A stretch of 64,000 nucleotides of DNA from Tumebacillus flagellatus (GCF_000714935.1 NZ_JMIR01000005.1:1-64000), one strand, 5' to 3'. Shown: positions 36,532 through 45,873, counted from the stretch's first letter. Notes: a model not told the origin generated them from the sequence alone. Numbers and translations: made by a program.

Positions 36532-38115
36532 ATGACGACTTTCTCTGAATTAAATCTGAACAAAAAGGTCTACCAAGCCATCAGCGACATGGGGTTTGAA
36601 GAACCGTCTCCGATTCAAGTGCAGTGCATTCCGAAAGTCTTGGAGGGGCTGGACGTGATCGGGCAAGCGCAGACCGGGACCGGCAAGACGGCGGCATTCG
36701 GGATTCCGCTCGTCGAGATGGTGTCGACCGCCAAGCCCGTACAAGCGCTGATTTTGACGCCGACCCGCGAACTGGCGATCCAAGTGGCGGGCGAGATGCG
36801 CAAGATCGCCAAGTACAAGCGCGTGAAAACCCTGCCGATCTACGGCGGACAGTCGATCGGCTCCCAGATTCGCGCGCTTCAACAAGGCGTGCAAGTCGTC
36901 ATCGGGACGCCGGGCCGCGTGCTGGATCACTTGCGCCGCGGCACGCTCAAACTCGACAAGCTGCGCGTCGCCGTGCTTGACGAAGCGGATGAAATGCTCG
37001 ACATGGGCTTTATCGAGGACATCGAAGCGATTCTGCGCGAAACGCCGTCCGATCGTCAGACGCTGCTGTTCTCGGCGACGATGCCGCCGGAAGTCAAGCG
37101 CCTGTCTGTGCGCTACATGAAAGACCCGGTCAACGTCACGATCAACCGCGGGGAGGTGACCGTCCCGCTGATCGAGCAGGTGTATTACAAAGTCTTGGAG
37201 CGCACCAAATTGGAAAGTTTGTGCCGTATCGTCGACAGCGAAGAAGTGGAACTCGGCATCATCTTCTGCCGCACGAAGCGCGGCGTTGACGAGTTGAGCG
37301 ATGCGCTGATGTCCCGCGGCTACCTCGCGGACGGCTTGCACGGCGACCTCTCGCAGGCGCAGCGCGACCGCGTCATGCGCAAGTTCCGCACCAACGACAT
37401 CCAGCTGCTGATCGCCACCGACGTTGCGGCGCGCGGGATCGACGTGGAAAACGTCACCCACGTCGTCAACTACGATGTCCCGCAAGACCCGGAATCGTAT
37501 GTGCACCGCATCGGACGAACCGGCCGCGCCGGGAAAAAGGGCCTTGCCATCACGATGGTCACGCCGGCCGAATTCAAGATGCTCAAGCTCATCGAGAAGG
37601 AAACCAAGGGCAAGCTCGTCGCCCGCGAAGTTCCGACGCTGGCAGACGTAGCGGAACGCCAAGCGGAAGTTTGGCGCGACCGTCTCGTGCGCACGGTGCA
37701 AGACGGCAAATTGGCGACGTACCGCGCGATCCTCGCGGGCCTCGTCGACGAGTTTGACCCGCTTGACCTCGCATCTGCCGCTTTGAAGATCGCCAGCGGC
37801 GAAGATTTCGAAGAGCCGGAGACCGATTACAACTTCGGGGAGACGGGCGGTGCGCCGGGCATGGTGCGCTTCTTCGTCAACATCGGGCGCTCTGCCAAAA
37901 TCGGACCGTCCGACCTCGTTCGCTTCATCTCCGAGGAAGCCGGAATTCCGGGCAACGCGGTCGGCAAGATCGACATCTTCGACAAGTTTACGTTTGTCGA
38001 GGTGCAGGAAGAGTCCGCGCCGTTTGTCTATGAAGCGTTGCGCAAGTCCCGCATGAACGGGGCTCGTGTCAATTTGGAGCCGGCGCGTCCGCGCGAACGC
38101 GCAGTTCGCAAGTAG
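36532..38115 (+). CDS. DEAD-box RNA helicase with a DbpA-type RNA-binding domain
   Basis: A 527-residue ATP-dependent RNA helicase. The core has the Q motif (FEEPSPIQVQCIP), motif I AQTGTGKT (46-53), motif II DEAD (150-153), motif III FSATM and motif VI HRIGRTGRAGKKG. The C-terminal 75 residues (MVRFFVNIGRSAKIGPSDLV to FTFVEVQEE) match the DbpA/CsdA RNA-binding domain, which in DbpA and YxiN recognises 23S rRNA hairpin 92. A role in ribosome assembly or RNA turnover is likely; CshA/DeaD and DbpA labels are both possible. It starts 10 bases after cinA. Confidence 0.93.
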   Translation: MTTFSELNLNKKVYQAISDMGFEEPSPIQVQCIPKVLEGLDVIGQAQTGTGKTAAFGIPLVEMVSTAKPVQALILTPTRELAIQVAGEMRKIAKYKRVKTLPIYGGQSIGSQIRALQQGVQVVIGTPGRVLDHLRRGTLKLDKLRVAVLDEADEMLDMGFIEDIEAILRETPSDRQTLLFSATMPPEVKRLSVRYMKDPVNVTINRGEVTVPLIEQVYYKVLERTKLESLCRIVDSEEVELGIIFCRTKRGVDELSDALMSRGYLADGLHGDLSQAQRDRVMRKFRTNDIQLLIATDVAARGIDVENVTHVVNYDVPQDPESYVHRIGRTGRAGKKGLAITMVTPAEFKMLKLIEKETKGKLVAREVPTLADVAERQAEVWRDRLVRTVQDGKLATYRAILAGLVDEFDPLDLASAALKIASGEDFEEPETDYNFGETGGAPGMVRFFVNIGRSAKIGPSDLVRFISEEAGIPGNAVGKIDIFDKFTFVEVQEESAPFVYEALRKSRMNGARVNLEPARPRERAVRK

Positions 38116-38136
38116 ATCATTTCGACAAATCACGAT

Positions 38137-38174
38137 GGGCTGTTGACACTACTTTATACGTCAACAGCCCTTTT
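38137..38174 (+). terminator. Terminator after the DEAD-box helicase
   Basis: An 11-bp perfect stem, GGGCTGTTGAC (38137-38147) with GTCAACAGCCC (38160-38170), then TTTT. Confidence 0.88.
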
Positions 38175-38214
38175 GTTGAACAATATTTGTTGAAATATGT
38201 AAGGAGTTGCAGGG

Positions 38215-38937
38215 ATGATCCAAAACACATACAAAGTGATCAGCGACATCCACGGATGCCGCGAAGAATTTGAGGAATTGCTGCGCGTGGCGAAGTACAA
38301 CCCGGACTCCGAGCGCTTGATCCTTTTGGGCGACTATGTCGACCGCGGACCGGATTCCCGAGGCGTTGTGGAGCGGGTGATGGAGCTGGTGCGGAACTAT
38401 GGAGTCGTGGCGCTGGGCGGCAACCATGAGGAAGTGTTCTTGGAGTGGCTGGACGAAAGCGAACGCTCGGCGTTTTACTTGCGCGAATTCGTCGGCGGGC
38501 GGGAGACGATCGACAGCTACTGCCGGCCGTTTGGCGTCACGGGATATGAGGACGCTGCCCGCCGCTTGATTCGGGAGCGATATGCGGAGCAAATGGACTT
38601 TTTGCAGAAGTTGCCCGACTACCATGAAGCAGAAGGGTATATTTTTGTCCATGCGGGAATTGACCCGGCGGAGTCCGATTGGAAGCAGACGGAAAAATCG
38701 GCGTTTCGCTGGATTCGAGATGAATTCCATTTCACCCCGCATCAGGCGCCGGGGGTTGTCGTGTTCGGGCACACGCCGACGTCCCGCCTGCATGGTGACG
38801 AAAACTGCGGCGACATCTGGTTTGGAGAGAAGATCATCGGCGTCGACGGCGGTTGCGTGTTCGGGCAACAGCTGAATTGCTTGGAGATTGGCCCGGACGG
38901 CATTTCCGCGTACAGGGTGTCCCGTCGAAGTATGTAA
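38215..38937 (+). CDS. Metallophosphoesterase, PrpA/ApaH-like serine-threonine phosphatase
   Basis: A 240-residue calcineurin-fold phosphatase. All PPP-type metal motifs are present: SDIHGC, LLGDYVDRGPDS, LGGNHEE, FVHAGIDP and FGHTP. The short size and motif style match bacterial PrpA/PrpB phosphatases and YjbP/PrpE-type diadenosine-tetraphosphatases, which cannot be separated by eye. AAGGAG lies about 9 bases before the ATG. The gene follows the helicase terminator and precedes the propeller protein. Confidence 0.9.
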   Translation: MIQNTYKVISDIHGCREEFEELLRVAKYNPDSERLILLGDYVDRGPDSRGVVERVMELVRNYGVVALGGNHEEVFLEWLDESERSAFYLREFVGGRETIDSYCRPFGVTGYEDAARRLIRERYAEQMDFLQKLPDYHEAEGYIFVHAGIDPAESDWKQTEKSAFRWIRDEFHFTPHQAPGVVVFGHTPTSRLHGDENCGDIWFGEKIIGVDGGCVFGQQLNCLEIGPDGISAYRVSRRSM

Positions 38938-38991
38938 TTCCATCCGTTGTGTTATCTTACAGGAAAACACAATGGTAAGGAGCTACTTACG

Positions 38992-40005
38992 ATGCGGAAA
39001 CGATTCGGGTTGCAAGCGGCAGGCGTGTTGCTTGGCGCGCTTCTCTGCAGCGGGTTCGGGAATGCGCAGCCGAAGTTGTTGATCGCCTTCACGGACGGAG
39101 AAGAAGCGGTGCACCACTATCAAGTTCAATCGGAAGCCGGATCCGCCGATCTCTTGGACCTTGCCGAGCACGGCGGGGGACAAGTTGCCGTGCTCGCGGC
39201 CGACGGCAAGCGGCTCTATGAAGCCGGACGCGACACCGACCAGCAGTTGCAATTGGAGGAAGTCAACCTCGACAACAAGTCCCGCCGCCAATTGACCAAG
39301 GGGTTTGCGCGGATTGACAACCTGCGTTTGGACAAAAAACACGGCAAGCTGTTCTTGCGAGTGGTCCAAAAGGACCGCAAGAACGCCCAGATCGCCGCGT
39401 ACGACTTGGAAAAAGACCAAACGGAAATCTGGAACCCCGACGAACGCGACGAGAGCGTGCAGAGTTTCGACGTCAACCCGCAGACGGGCGACCTGCTCGC
39501 GTGGGTGTATTCGCTTCGCGAAGAACAGGCGAAACTCGACGAAGGGCACAAACTGGAGATGCCCGCCGAGTCGCCGACGTACGACTTGGTTTTGTATCAG
39601 GCGGGAAATTCGCAGCAAGCCCGGCACGTCGGCGAGTCGGACAAGCAAGTGCTCGATGTCTCGCTGTCGTCCGACGGAGAGCACGCGCTCTATGCGGCGG
39701 TGCAGTGGCCGCATGAAGAGCGCATGCGCTATTCGATCCAGCACATCGATTTGACGACCGGCCACTCGCAATCCGTCTTGAAAGAGCAGGGCGGGATGGC
39801 GGAACTGAAACAGCCGCAGTACGCGCCGGACGGGCGGGGCTTCTTTTTCACGGCTGCTCTCGCCAACGAGCCGTATCACACCGACAAGTACGGCTACCAG
39901 ACCCGGCTGCGCGCGCTGTTTCGCTATGATTTCAAAACCAAAGCCGCCCAAGTCGTGTGGAAGCGCGCCGGCGGTGTGCTCAACCAATACTTGTTGCAAC
40001 GCTAA
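38992..40005 (+). CDS. Exported TolB-like beta-propeller protein, unknown
   Basis: A 337-residue protein starting at ATG 38992 behind AAGGAG. The hydrophobic N-terminus (GLQAAGVLLGALLCSGFGNA) is a signal peptide. The mature part is a series of about 40-residue beta repeats like those of TolB/WD40 propellers (SADLLDLAEHGGGQVAVLAA, IAAYDLEKDQTEIWNPDERD, VLDVSLSSDGEHALYAAVQ, PQYAPDGRGFFFTAA). No catalytic site is visible. It probably acts as a surface binding scaffold. The 54-base gap to the phosphatase gene has no clear promoter. Confidence 0.75.
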   Translation: MRKRFGLQAAGVLLGALLCSGFGNAQPKLLIAFTDGEEAVHHYQVQSEAGSADLLDLAEHGGGQVAVLAADGKRLYEAGRDTDQQLQLEEVNLDNKSRRQLTKGFARIDNLRLDKKHGKLFLRVVQKDRKNAQIAAYDLEKDQTEIWNPDERDESVQSFDVNPQTGDLLAWVYSLREEQAKLDEGHKLEMPAESPTYDLVLYQAGNSQQARHVGESDKQVLDVSLSSDGEHALYAAVQWPHEERMRYSIQHIDLTTGHSQSVLKEQGGMAELKQPQYAPDGRGFFFTAALANEPYHTDKYGYQTRLRALFRYDFKTKAAQVVWKRAGGVLNQYLLQR

Positions 40006-40034
40006 AAGCCCGGTGAAAATCGCCGGGTCTTTTT
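40006..40034 (+). terminator. Terminator before recA
   Basis: AAGCCCGG pairs with CCGGGTCTT across TGAAAATCG and ends in T5. Confidence 0.8.
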
Positions 40035-40035
40035 G

Positions 40036-40075
40036 CGAACAAACGTTTGCTTTTTCTTTTGAATCATTATATAAT
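40036..40075 (+). promoter_or_regulatory. recA promoter with an SOS box
   Basis: The LexA box CGAACAAACGTTTG (40036-40049) matches 13 of 14 positions of CGAACRNRYGTTYC and overlaps the -35 TTGCTT (40047-40052). The -10 TATAAT (40070-40075) is 17 bp downstream. An inverted repeat, ACTAG/CTAGT, lies in the leader near 40110-40130. Confidence 0.88.
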
Positions 40076-40162
40076 AAGGGCAGGACTTGGAGAAACCATC
40101 GCGAAATACTAGTTTGGGAATGGCTAGTGCTTCGTGAGTTAGGATAAAGGGGAGTGTAACCA

Positions 40163-41233
40163 TTGGCAAACGATCGCAAAGCGGCGCTGGACATGGCTCT
40201 GCGCCAGATCGAAAAGCAATTCGGCAAAGGTTCCGTCATGAAACTCGGCGAGGCGGCAAACTCGATGAACGTCGAAGTCATCTCGTCAGGTTCCTTGGCG
40301 TTGGATATTGCGCTTGGCGTGGGCGGGTACCCGCGCGGGCGTATCATCGAAGTCTACGGTCCGGAATCCTCCGGTAAAACGACCGTCACCCTCCATGCGA
40401 TTGCAGAAGTGCAGCGCGCAGGCGGTCAAGCGGCGTTCATCGACGCTGAACATGCGCTCGACCCGACCTATGCGGCGAAACTGGGCGTCAACATCGACGA
40501 ACTGTTGATCGCGCAACCGGACACCGGGGAACAAGCGCTGGAGATCGCCGAAGCGCTCGTGCGCTCCGGTGCGGTCGACATCATCGTCGTCGACTCCGTA
40601 GCGGCACTGGTGCCGAAAGCGGAAATCGAGGGCGAGATGGGCGACTCTCACGTCGGTCTGCAAGCTCGTCTCATGTCGCAAGCGCTGCGCAAGCTCGCCG
40701 GCGCCATCAACAAATCCAAGACGATCGCTATCTTCATCAACCAAATTCGTGAAAAAGTCGGCGTCATGTTCGGCAACCCGGAAACCACCACGGGCGGCCG
40801 CGCGCTGAAATTCTACTCCACCGTGCGTCTGGACGTGCGCCGTGCCGAAGCGATCAAGCAAGGCAACGACACCGTCGGCAACCGCACCCGCATCAAGGTC
40901 GTCAAGAACAAAGTGGCACCGCCGTTCCGTCAAGCGGAAGTCGACATCGTGTTCGGCGAAGGCATCTCCCGCGAAGGAACCCTCGTGGACATGGGAACCG
41001 AGCTCGACATCGTAGCGAAGTCCGGCGCGTGGTATTCCTACGAAGACGAGCGCCTCGGGCAAGGCCGCGAGAACGCCAAGCAATTCCTCAAGGATCATCC
41101 GGAAGTCGCCTTCAGAATCGAGTCCAAGATCCGTGAGTACCACAACGTCGGCAAAGCAGCAGCTGCCACTTTCAAAGCGACGGCGGAAGAGCTGGCTGAC
41201 CAAGAGATGGACGGCGAACTGCTGGAGTTCTAA
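40163..41233 (+). CDS. recA: Recombinase RecA
   Basis: A 356-residue RecA, full length. TTG 40163 is the start, after AAAGGGGAG. Walker A is GPESSGKT at 66-73, the same residue numbers as E. coli RecA. Other signatures are present: [28 protein letters not shown] and the L2-adjacent [17 protein letters not shown]. It catalyses strand exchange and activates LexA self-cleavage, so it stands at the centre of the SOS response that may also control the operon at 31724-32454. The promoter carries a LexA box. Confidence 0.98.
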   Translation: MANDRKAALDMALRQIEKQFGKGSVMKLGEAANSMNVEVISSGSLALDIALGVGGYPRGRIIEVYGPESSGKTTVTLHAIAEVQRAGGQAAFIDAEHALDPTYAAKLGVNIDELLIAQPDTGEQALEIAEALVRSGAVDIIVVDSVAALVPKAEIEGEMGDSHVGLQARLMSQALRKLAGAINKSKTIAIFINQIREKVGVMFGNPETTTGGRALKFYSTVRLDVRRAEAIKQGNDTVGNRTRIKVVKNKVAPPFRQAEVDIVFGEGISREGTLVDMGTELDIVAKSGAWYSYEDERLGQGRENAKQFLKDHPEVAFRIESKIREYHNVGKAAAATFKATAEELADQEMDGELLEF

Positions 41234-41263
41234 GCAGGCGTCTGACTCCGCAGAACACCACGC

Positions 41264-42205
41264 ATGAGTTGGAATCAAAAACGCAATCCACGCGGCAAAA
41301 ACCGCTCTCCGAAGGGCTCCTGGGGTCATCCCGGGGGCTCTGATGATTTTGAGGAAGGCAACGACACCGGCGTTCCAGACGCCCAGGACTCTGAGAACGG
41401 GGAGGATGAGCGCACAAACCGCCTCGGGCGGTCGGGTCAAACCGGTCGCTCCAGTCGCTCCAGCAGCTATGGACGCAAGAGACATTCGGACAGCTCTGAC
41501 GACTCCGCTCACTCTGAAGACTCCAGTCACTCCGGCCGCCGCATTCCGGAATTTCGCGACGGCACGATCACGTCTCTGTCCACGCAGGTCGGCAATCCGG
41601 ATCGGGTCAGTTTGTTTCTGGACGACGACTTCCTGATGGGCATCAGGCGGGAAGTCGCGTATCGGCACGGGTTGAAAAAGGGCCTCGACGTCACCGCCGA
41701 CTTTCTGCAGGAAGTCTGGCGGGACGAAGAGGGCTTTCGGGCCCGCGATCTGGCGGCGAAGTATCTCGGGATAAAGCCGCGCACGCGCAAGCAACTGCGC
41801 GACTACCTGCTGGGCAAGGAGTTTGACGAAGCGGTCGCCGAGCGCACGATCGAGTGGCTCGCCGGGTACGGCTACCTCGACGACGGAGAGTTTGCCCGCC
41901 AGTGGGTGGAGAACCGCACGCGGTTTCGACCGCGCGGCAAAGCGATGTTGCGCTGGGAACTCCAGCAGAAGGGCGTTGCCCGCGACGACATCGAAGAAGC
42001 GATCTCGACGGAATTTGAAGGCGACGTCGAAATCGAAGCCGCTGTGCAACTTTTGCAAAAGAAAGTCGGCCGCAAACCCCTCGATTTCTCCTATGAAGAA
42101 AAGCAAAAACTCGCGCAATACTTGGCGCGGCGAGGGTTTTCCGGGTCTGTGACGGCAGAGGCGGTTCGCCGTTTCCGTCAGCACGCCAATCTTGACAATG
42201 ATTGA
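41264..42205 (+). CDS. recX: RecX, RecA modulator with a long disordered N-terminal extension
   Basis: A 313-residue protein. The RecX core runs from about residue 100 (GTITSLSTQVGNPDRVSLFL) to the end and shows the three-helix repeats (KQLRDYLLGKEF, WLAGYGYLDDGEFARQWVEN, LAQYLARRGFSGSVTAEAV). It binds RecA filaments and tunes their activity. The first 95 residues are Ser, Asp, Arg and Gly rich and look disordered; typical RecX proteins lack this. There is no ribosome site before ATG 41264, 30 bases after the recA stop, so translation may depend on coupling, or the real start may be elsewhere. The rny promoter begins inside its last codons. Confidence 0.85.
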   Translation: MSWNQKRNPRGKNRSPKGSWGHPGGSDDFEEGNDTGVPDAQDSENGEDERTNRLGRSGQTGRSSRSSSYGRKRHSDSSDDSAHSEDSSHSGRRIPEFRDGTITSLSTQVGNPDRVSLFLDDDFLMGIRREVAYRHGLKKGLDVTADFLQEVWRDEEGFRARDLAAKYLGIKPRTRKQLRDYLLGKEFDEAVAERTIEWLAGYGYLDDGEFARQWVENRTRFRPRGKAMLRWELQQKGVARDDIEEAISTEFEGDVEIEAAVQLLQKKVGRKPLDFSYEEKQKLAQYLARRGFSGSVTAEAVRRFRQHANLDND

Positions 42206-42220
42206 CACAAAACATATAAT
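42192..42220 (+). promoter_or_regulatory. Consensus SigA promoter of rny
   Basis: A perfect TTGACA (42192-42197), 17 bp, and a perfect TATAAT (42215-42220). The -35 lies within the end of recX. Confidence 0.95.
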
Positions 42221-42335
42221 TATAACTGCGTATAAACAGCTTGATTCGGTCTCACCATACCGTACACTTTCGCATACCGAGGACGCGCATCGCTGGCTCA
42301 GATCATAATAGACTGGCTAGGAGGCGTCACCCTCT

Positions 42336-43877
42336 ATGGATTATGTATTAATGATCCTCTTGTCACTTATTTTCTTGTTCGTTGGCGGATTTATCGGCTA
42401 TCTGGTGCGCCGCAACATCGCGGAAGGCAAGATCGCGACGGCTGAAGCCCAAGCGGTGCAGATCGTGGATAACGCGGCGAAGGAAGCCGAAGCCAAGAAG
42501 AAAGAAGCAGTGCTTGAAGCGAAAGAAGAAGTTCACCGTTTACGTTCCGAAGCTGAAAAGGACATCCGCGAACGTCGCAACGAAATCCAGCGCCTTGAGC
42601 GTCGCTTGCTCCAGAAGGAGGAGACGCTCGACCGCAAGACCGAAGCGATTGAGAAGCGCGGAGAAACCCTCTCCAATAAAGAACGTAGTATCGAAGAAAT
42701 GAAGGAACGCGCGGAATCGCTCCTTCGTGAACAAGTGGCTGAACTTGAACGTATCTCCGGTCTCTCTCGTGAAGACGCTCGGCAATTGATTTTGACGAAC
42801 GTGGAGAACGAGTGCCGTCATGAAGCAGCGATCATGATGAAGGAGATCGAGAATCAAGCGAAAGACGAAGCTGAGAAGAAGGCGAAGGAAATCATCGCCA
42901 CGGCCATTCAGCGTTGCGCAGCCGACCATGTCGCCGAGACGACTGTCTCCGTCGTGGCTCTGCCGAACGACGAGATGAAGGGCCGCATCATCGGCCGCGA
43001 AGGCCGCAACATCCGCGCGCTGGAAACGCTGACAGGCATCGACCTGATCATCGACGACACGCCGGAAGCGGTCATCCTCTCCGGGTTCGACCCGGTACGC
43101 CGCGAAATCGCGCGCGTAGCCCTCGAGAAACTGGTCGCCGACGGCCGCATTCACCCCGCCCGCATCGAAGAGATGGTGGAGAAAGCTCGTCGCGAAATCG
43201 ACGATCGCATCCGCGAAGAAGGCGAACAGGCAACATTCGAGACAGGGGTTCATGGCATCCACCCCGACTTGATCAAAGTGTTGGGACGACTCAAGTACCG
43301 TACTTCCTACGGGCAGAACGTCCTCAAGCATTCGATCGAAGTCTCGCATCTCGCCGGCCTCATGGCGGCGGAACTGGGGCTGGATGTGCAACTTGCCAAG
43401 CGTGCAGGTTTGCTGCATGACATCGGCAAGGCGATCACGCACGAAGTGGAAGGTTCGCATGTGGAGATCGGGGTCGACTTGGCCAAGAAGTACAAGGAAC
43501 ACCCGATTGTCATAAACGCGATTGGTGCGCATCATGGCGACATCGAATTTACGTCGCCGATCTCGATGCTGGTCGCAGCCGCAGACGCATTGTCCGCAGC
43601 TCGCCCGGGTGCGCGCCGTGAAACGCTTGATATCTACATCAAGCGTTTGGAGAAATTGGAAGAAATCGCCGAGTCGTTTGACGGCGTGGACAAGTCTTAT
43701 GCGATCCAAGCAGGACGTGAAGTGCGTATCATCGTGAAGCCTGAGCAAATCGATGACGCAGAATCGGTACGCGTAGCACGCGAAATCTCCAAGAAGATCG
43801 AGAGTGAACTCGATTACCCTGGACAAATCAAAGTTACGGTCATCCGGGAGACCCGAGCCGTCGAATACGCAAAATAA
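42336..43877 (+). CDS. rny: Ribonuclease Y
   Basis: A 513-residue membrane-anchored endoribonuclease that starts mRNA decay. An N-terminal helix ([20 protein letters not shown]) is followed by a long charged coiled coil (about 30-200). A KH domain comes next ([20 protein letters not shown]), then an HD domain with [23 protein letters not shown] and [16 protein letters not shown] lies 10 bases before the ATG. The order recA-rny-ymdB-spoVS is as in B. subtilis. The terminator stem overlaps its stop. Confidence 0.97.
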   Translation: MDYVLMILLSLIFLFVGGFIGYLVRRNIAEGKIATAEAQAVQIVDNAAKEAEAKKKEAVLEAKEEVHRLRSEAEKDIRERRNEIQRLERRLLQKEETLDRKTEAIEKRGETLSNKERSIEEMKERAESLLREQVAELERISGLSREDARQLILTNVENECRHEAAIMMKEIENQAKDEAEKKAKEIIATAIQRCAADHVAETTVSVVALPNDEMKGRIIGREGRNIRALETLTGIDLIIDDTPEAVILSGFDPVRREIARVALEKLVADGRIHPARIEEMVEKARREIDDRIREEGEQATFETGVHGIHPDLIKVLGRLKYRTSYGQNVLKHSIEVSHLAGLMAAELGLDVQLAKRAGLLHDIGKAITHEVEGSHVEIGVDLAKKYKEHPIVINAIGAHHGDIEFTSPISMLVAAADALSAARPGARRETLDIYIKRLEKLEEIAESFDGVDKSYAIQAGREVRIIVKPEQIDDAESVRVAREISKKIESELDYPGQIKVTVIRETRAVEYAK

Positions 43878-43906
43878 AGTAGCCATCCGGCTGCTTTATT
43901 TTTTTG
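43872..43906 (+). terminator. Terminator overlapping the rny stop
   Basis: AAATAAAGTAGCC pairs with GGCTGCTTTATTT around ATCC, followed by T's. Confidence 0.88.
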
Positions 43907-43997
43907 CAGAAGACCGCCTAGATTTACCTGCAGGATTTTATCTGTCAAGAGGCGAATAGGTGTCAAGACCGATTTTTTTCTTAAAGGTGTTGATTCT

Positions 43998-44504
43998 GTG
44001 GCAAAACTACGCTTGAAGGAAACGCCGGGCACGAACTTGCTGATCTCGTTTTTGATCCGCTACCCGGTACTTGCTTCCCTGCGCTACAACCAAGGGTCTC
44101 AGACACTGTCGTTTACCGTGTTGTTGAAGGACCAAGTGGACGCAGAGCGTCAAACGGAGTTTGTGGAGTTTCTCCAAGGATATTATGAAGCCTGCAAGGT
44201 CGTGGACCCGAAGTTCCCGCAGTTGGGGCGGGTGGAGCACGCGGCGCTCAACGGGGTGACGGTGCTGGGCTATGAGCAGCGGGTGGAAATCCTCACACTC
44301 GTGGAAGTTCGTTTGCTGATGCAGTTGTTTGTGGAGTTTTACGGCGATCTCATCGGGGCGGAGGCTCTCCCGTTGCAAGAGGAAGAGCTGTATGCGCAAG
44401 AAGAGATCATCGAGCAAATACTCGGCCAGAAAGAGACGTGGCGGTCGGAGAAGTCGATCGTCGCGTACCGAGAAGGCGGCCGCGTGTTTGTATACAATAA
44501 ATAG
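43998..44504 (+). CDS. Unknown protein between rny and ymdB
   Basis: A 168-residue soluble protein starting at GTG 43998, behind AAAGGTG. A beta-rich N-terminal half (PVLASLRYNQGSQTLSFTVL) contains an acidic helix (ERQTEFVEFLQGYYEACKVV). A second half is strongly acidic (LPLQEEELYAQEEIIEQILG) and ends in a basic beta hairpin (SIVAYREGGRVFVYNK). I do not recognise it. It is 18 bases before ymdB and probably in the same transcript, so it may be linked with RNase Y/YmdB function. Confidence 0.75.
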   Translation: MAKLRLKETPGTNLLISFLIRYPVLASLRYNQGSQTLSFTVLLKDQVDAERQTEFVEFLQGYYEACKVVDPKFPQLGRVEHAALNGVTVLGYEQRVEILTLVEVRLLMQLFVEFYGDLIGAEALPLQEEELYAQEEIIEQILGQKETWRSEKSIVAYREGGRVFVYNK

Positions 44505-44522
44505 TTCGGAGGAACGTACAGC

Positions 44523-45317
44523 GTGCGTATCTTGTTTTTAGGAGACATCGTCGGACATCCCGGCAAACAAATGGTGGAAGCGTGGATGCCGAAACTGTTT
44601 GACCACTACCAGCCTGATCTCGTCATCGCCAATGCGGAGAACATCGCGCCCAACGGCCGCGGGATCACCTCGCGTCTTGCAGAGGCGCTTTTTGACGTGC
44701 AAGTCGATATCTTGACGATGGGCAACCACGTCTGGGATCAAAAAGACTCGTTGTCTTACATCGATTCCGACCGCCGGATCGTCCGACCGGCAAACTACCC
44801 GGCCGGTACGCCGGGCCAACCGTACACGTTGTGCAAAGTCGGCAAGGAACAAGCGGCGATCATCAACGTGCTCGGCCGTTCGTTCATGGGCGACTATGAC
44901 GATCCGTTCCGCACGATGGATCGGGTTTTGGATGAGATCGGCACGCAAGCGAAATATATTTTCGTCGACGTGCATGCGGAAGCGACGTCGGAGAAGTACG
45001 CGCTGGGGAATTATCTGGCGGGCCGCGTCTCGGCTGTCGTCGGCACGCATACGCATGTGCAGACGGCCGATGACCGCATCTTGCCGGGCGGCACGGCGTA
45101 CTTGACCGATGCGGGCATGTGCGGACCGTATGATTCGATCATCGGGTTCACCAAGGAACCCGTGATTCAGAAGTTTCTCACCCAGATGCCGACCCGCTTT
45201 GAAGTGGCGCAAGGAGCGGGACAGCTGCACGGCGTGGTGATCGACTTGAACGACGCGGGCAAAGCGGTTCAGATGGAACGCATCTCGATCACGCCGGATC
45301 GTCCTTTCAAGGTGTAA
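44523..45317 (+). CDS. ymdB: YmdB metallophosphoesterase (2',3'-cyclic nucleotide type)
   Basis: A 264-residue member of the YmdB/TIGR00282 family. Binuclear metal motifs are clear: FLGDIVG, NAENIAPNGRG, TMGNHVWDQK, DVHAEATSEK and VGTHTHVQTAD. In B. subtilis YmdB hydrolyses cyclic nucleotides and RNA-related substrates and controls the switch between motility and biofilm. GTG 44523 follows TCGGAGGA. It lies before spoVS as in B. subtilis. Confidence 0.95.
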   Translation: MRILFLGDIVGHPGKQMVEAWMPKLFDHYQPDLVIANAENIAPNGRGITSRLAEALFDVQVDILTMGNHVWDQKDSLSYIDSDRRIVRPANYPAGTPGQPYTLCKVGKEQAAIINVLGRSFMGDYDDPFRTMDRVLDEIGTQAKYIFVDVHAEATSEKYALGNYLAGRVSAVVGTHTHVQTADDRILPGGTAYLTDAGMCGPYDSIIGFTKEPVIQKFLTQMPTRFEVAQGAGQLHGVVIDLNDAGKAVQMERISITPDRPFKV

Positions 45318-45411
45318 ACGAAAGTTTTCAGCGTCTGCCAAACTTCCATTACATCGTAACAAACTTTCAAGGGTTATATGGTCGAATTTTAAGAAAATTG
45401 CCTTCTTTAGA

Positions 45412-45438
45412 GAAGGAATAATTTTGAATAGGGCGAAT
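45412..45438 (+). promoter_or_regulatory. SigH promoter of spoVS
   Basis: GAAGGAATA (45412-45420) fits the SigH -35 (RNAGGAWWW) and GGCGAAT (45432-45438) fits the -10 (RNNGAAT), with an 11-bp spacer. A perfect inverted repeat, CCTTCT-TTAG-AGAAGG (45401-45416), overlaps the -35. A TGGTCGAA element at 45379-45386 resembles a Spo0A box only loosely. Confidence 0.8.
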
Positions 45439-45488
45439 ATAGATAAAGTGTCCTATCGATCCAGACCCTTTTAAGGAGGTACGAACAA

Positions 45489-45749
45489 ATGGATGTATTA
45501 AAAGTTTCAGCAAAATCCAATCCTAATTCTGTAGCCGGCGCACTTGCAGGAGTCCTTCGCGAGCGAGGGAATGCTGAGATCCAGGCGATCGGGGCGGGCG
45601 CACTGAACCAAGCAGTAAAAGCAGTAGCGATTGCACGAGGTTTCGTTGCACCGAGCGGCGTTGACTTGATCTGCATTCCGGCTTTTACCGATATCATGAT
45701 CGACGGGGAAGAGCGCACGGCCATCAAACTGATCGTGGAGCCTCGATAA
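45489..45749 (+). CDS. spoVS: Stage V sporulation protein S
   Basis: An 86-residue SpoVS with the highly conserved sequence start to end (VLKVSAKSNPNSVAGALAGV, then GAGALNQAVKAVAIARGFVA and IDGEERTAIKLIVEPR). It is an Alba-like fold protein required for spore coat assembly and engulfment-stage progress. AAGGAGGT lies 8 bases before the ATG. Its SigH promoter fits early-sporulation expression. Confidence 0.98.
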   Translation: MDVLKVSAKSNPNSVAGALAGVLRERGNAEIQAIGAGALNQAVKAVAIARGFVAPSGVDLICIPAFTDIMIDGEERTAIKLIVEPR

Positions 45750-45794
45750 GCGTCGATACCCGATACGGCACTCATATTTCTCTTCCATGAGCAG

Positions 45795-45830
45795 AAGCCT
45801 GTTTATCAATTCTGATAAGCAGGTTTTTTT
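45795..45830 (+). terminator. Terminator after spoVS
   Basis: AAGCCTGTTTATCA pairs with TGATAAGCAGGTT around ATTC, followed by T7. Confidence 0.9.
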
Positions 45831-45873
45831 ATTCGCAGAGCGAAAGGTTTTAGAGAGGAAGGGGAGAAGACAG

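Noticed and set aside
45379-45386. A Spo0A box upstream of spoVS
   Set aside because: The site TGGTCGAA matches the TGTCGAA consensus only loosely; a single such match is expected by chance.
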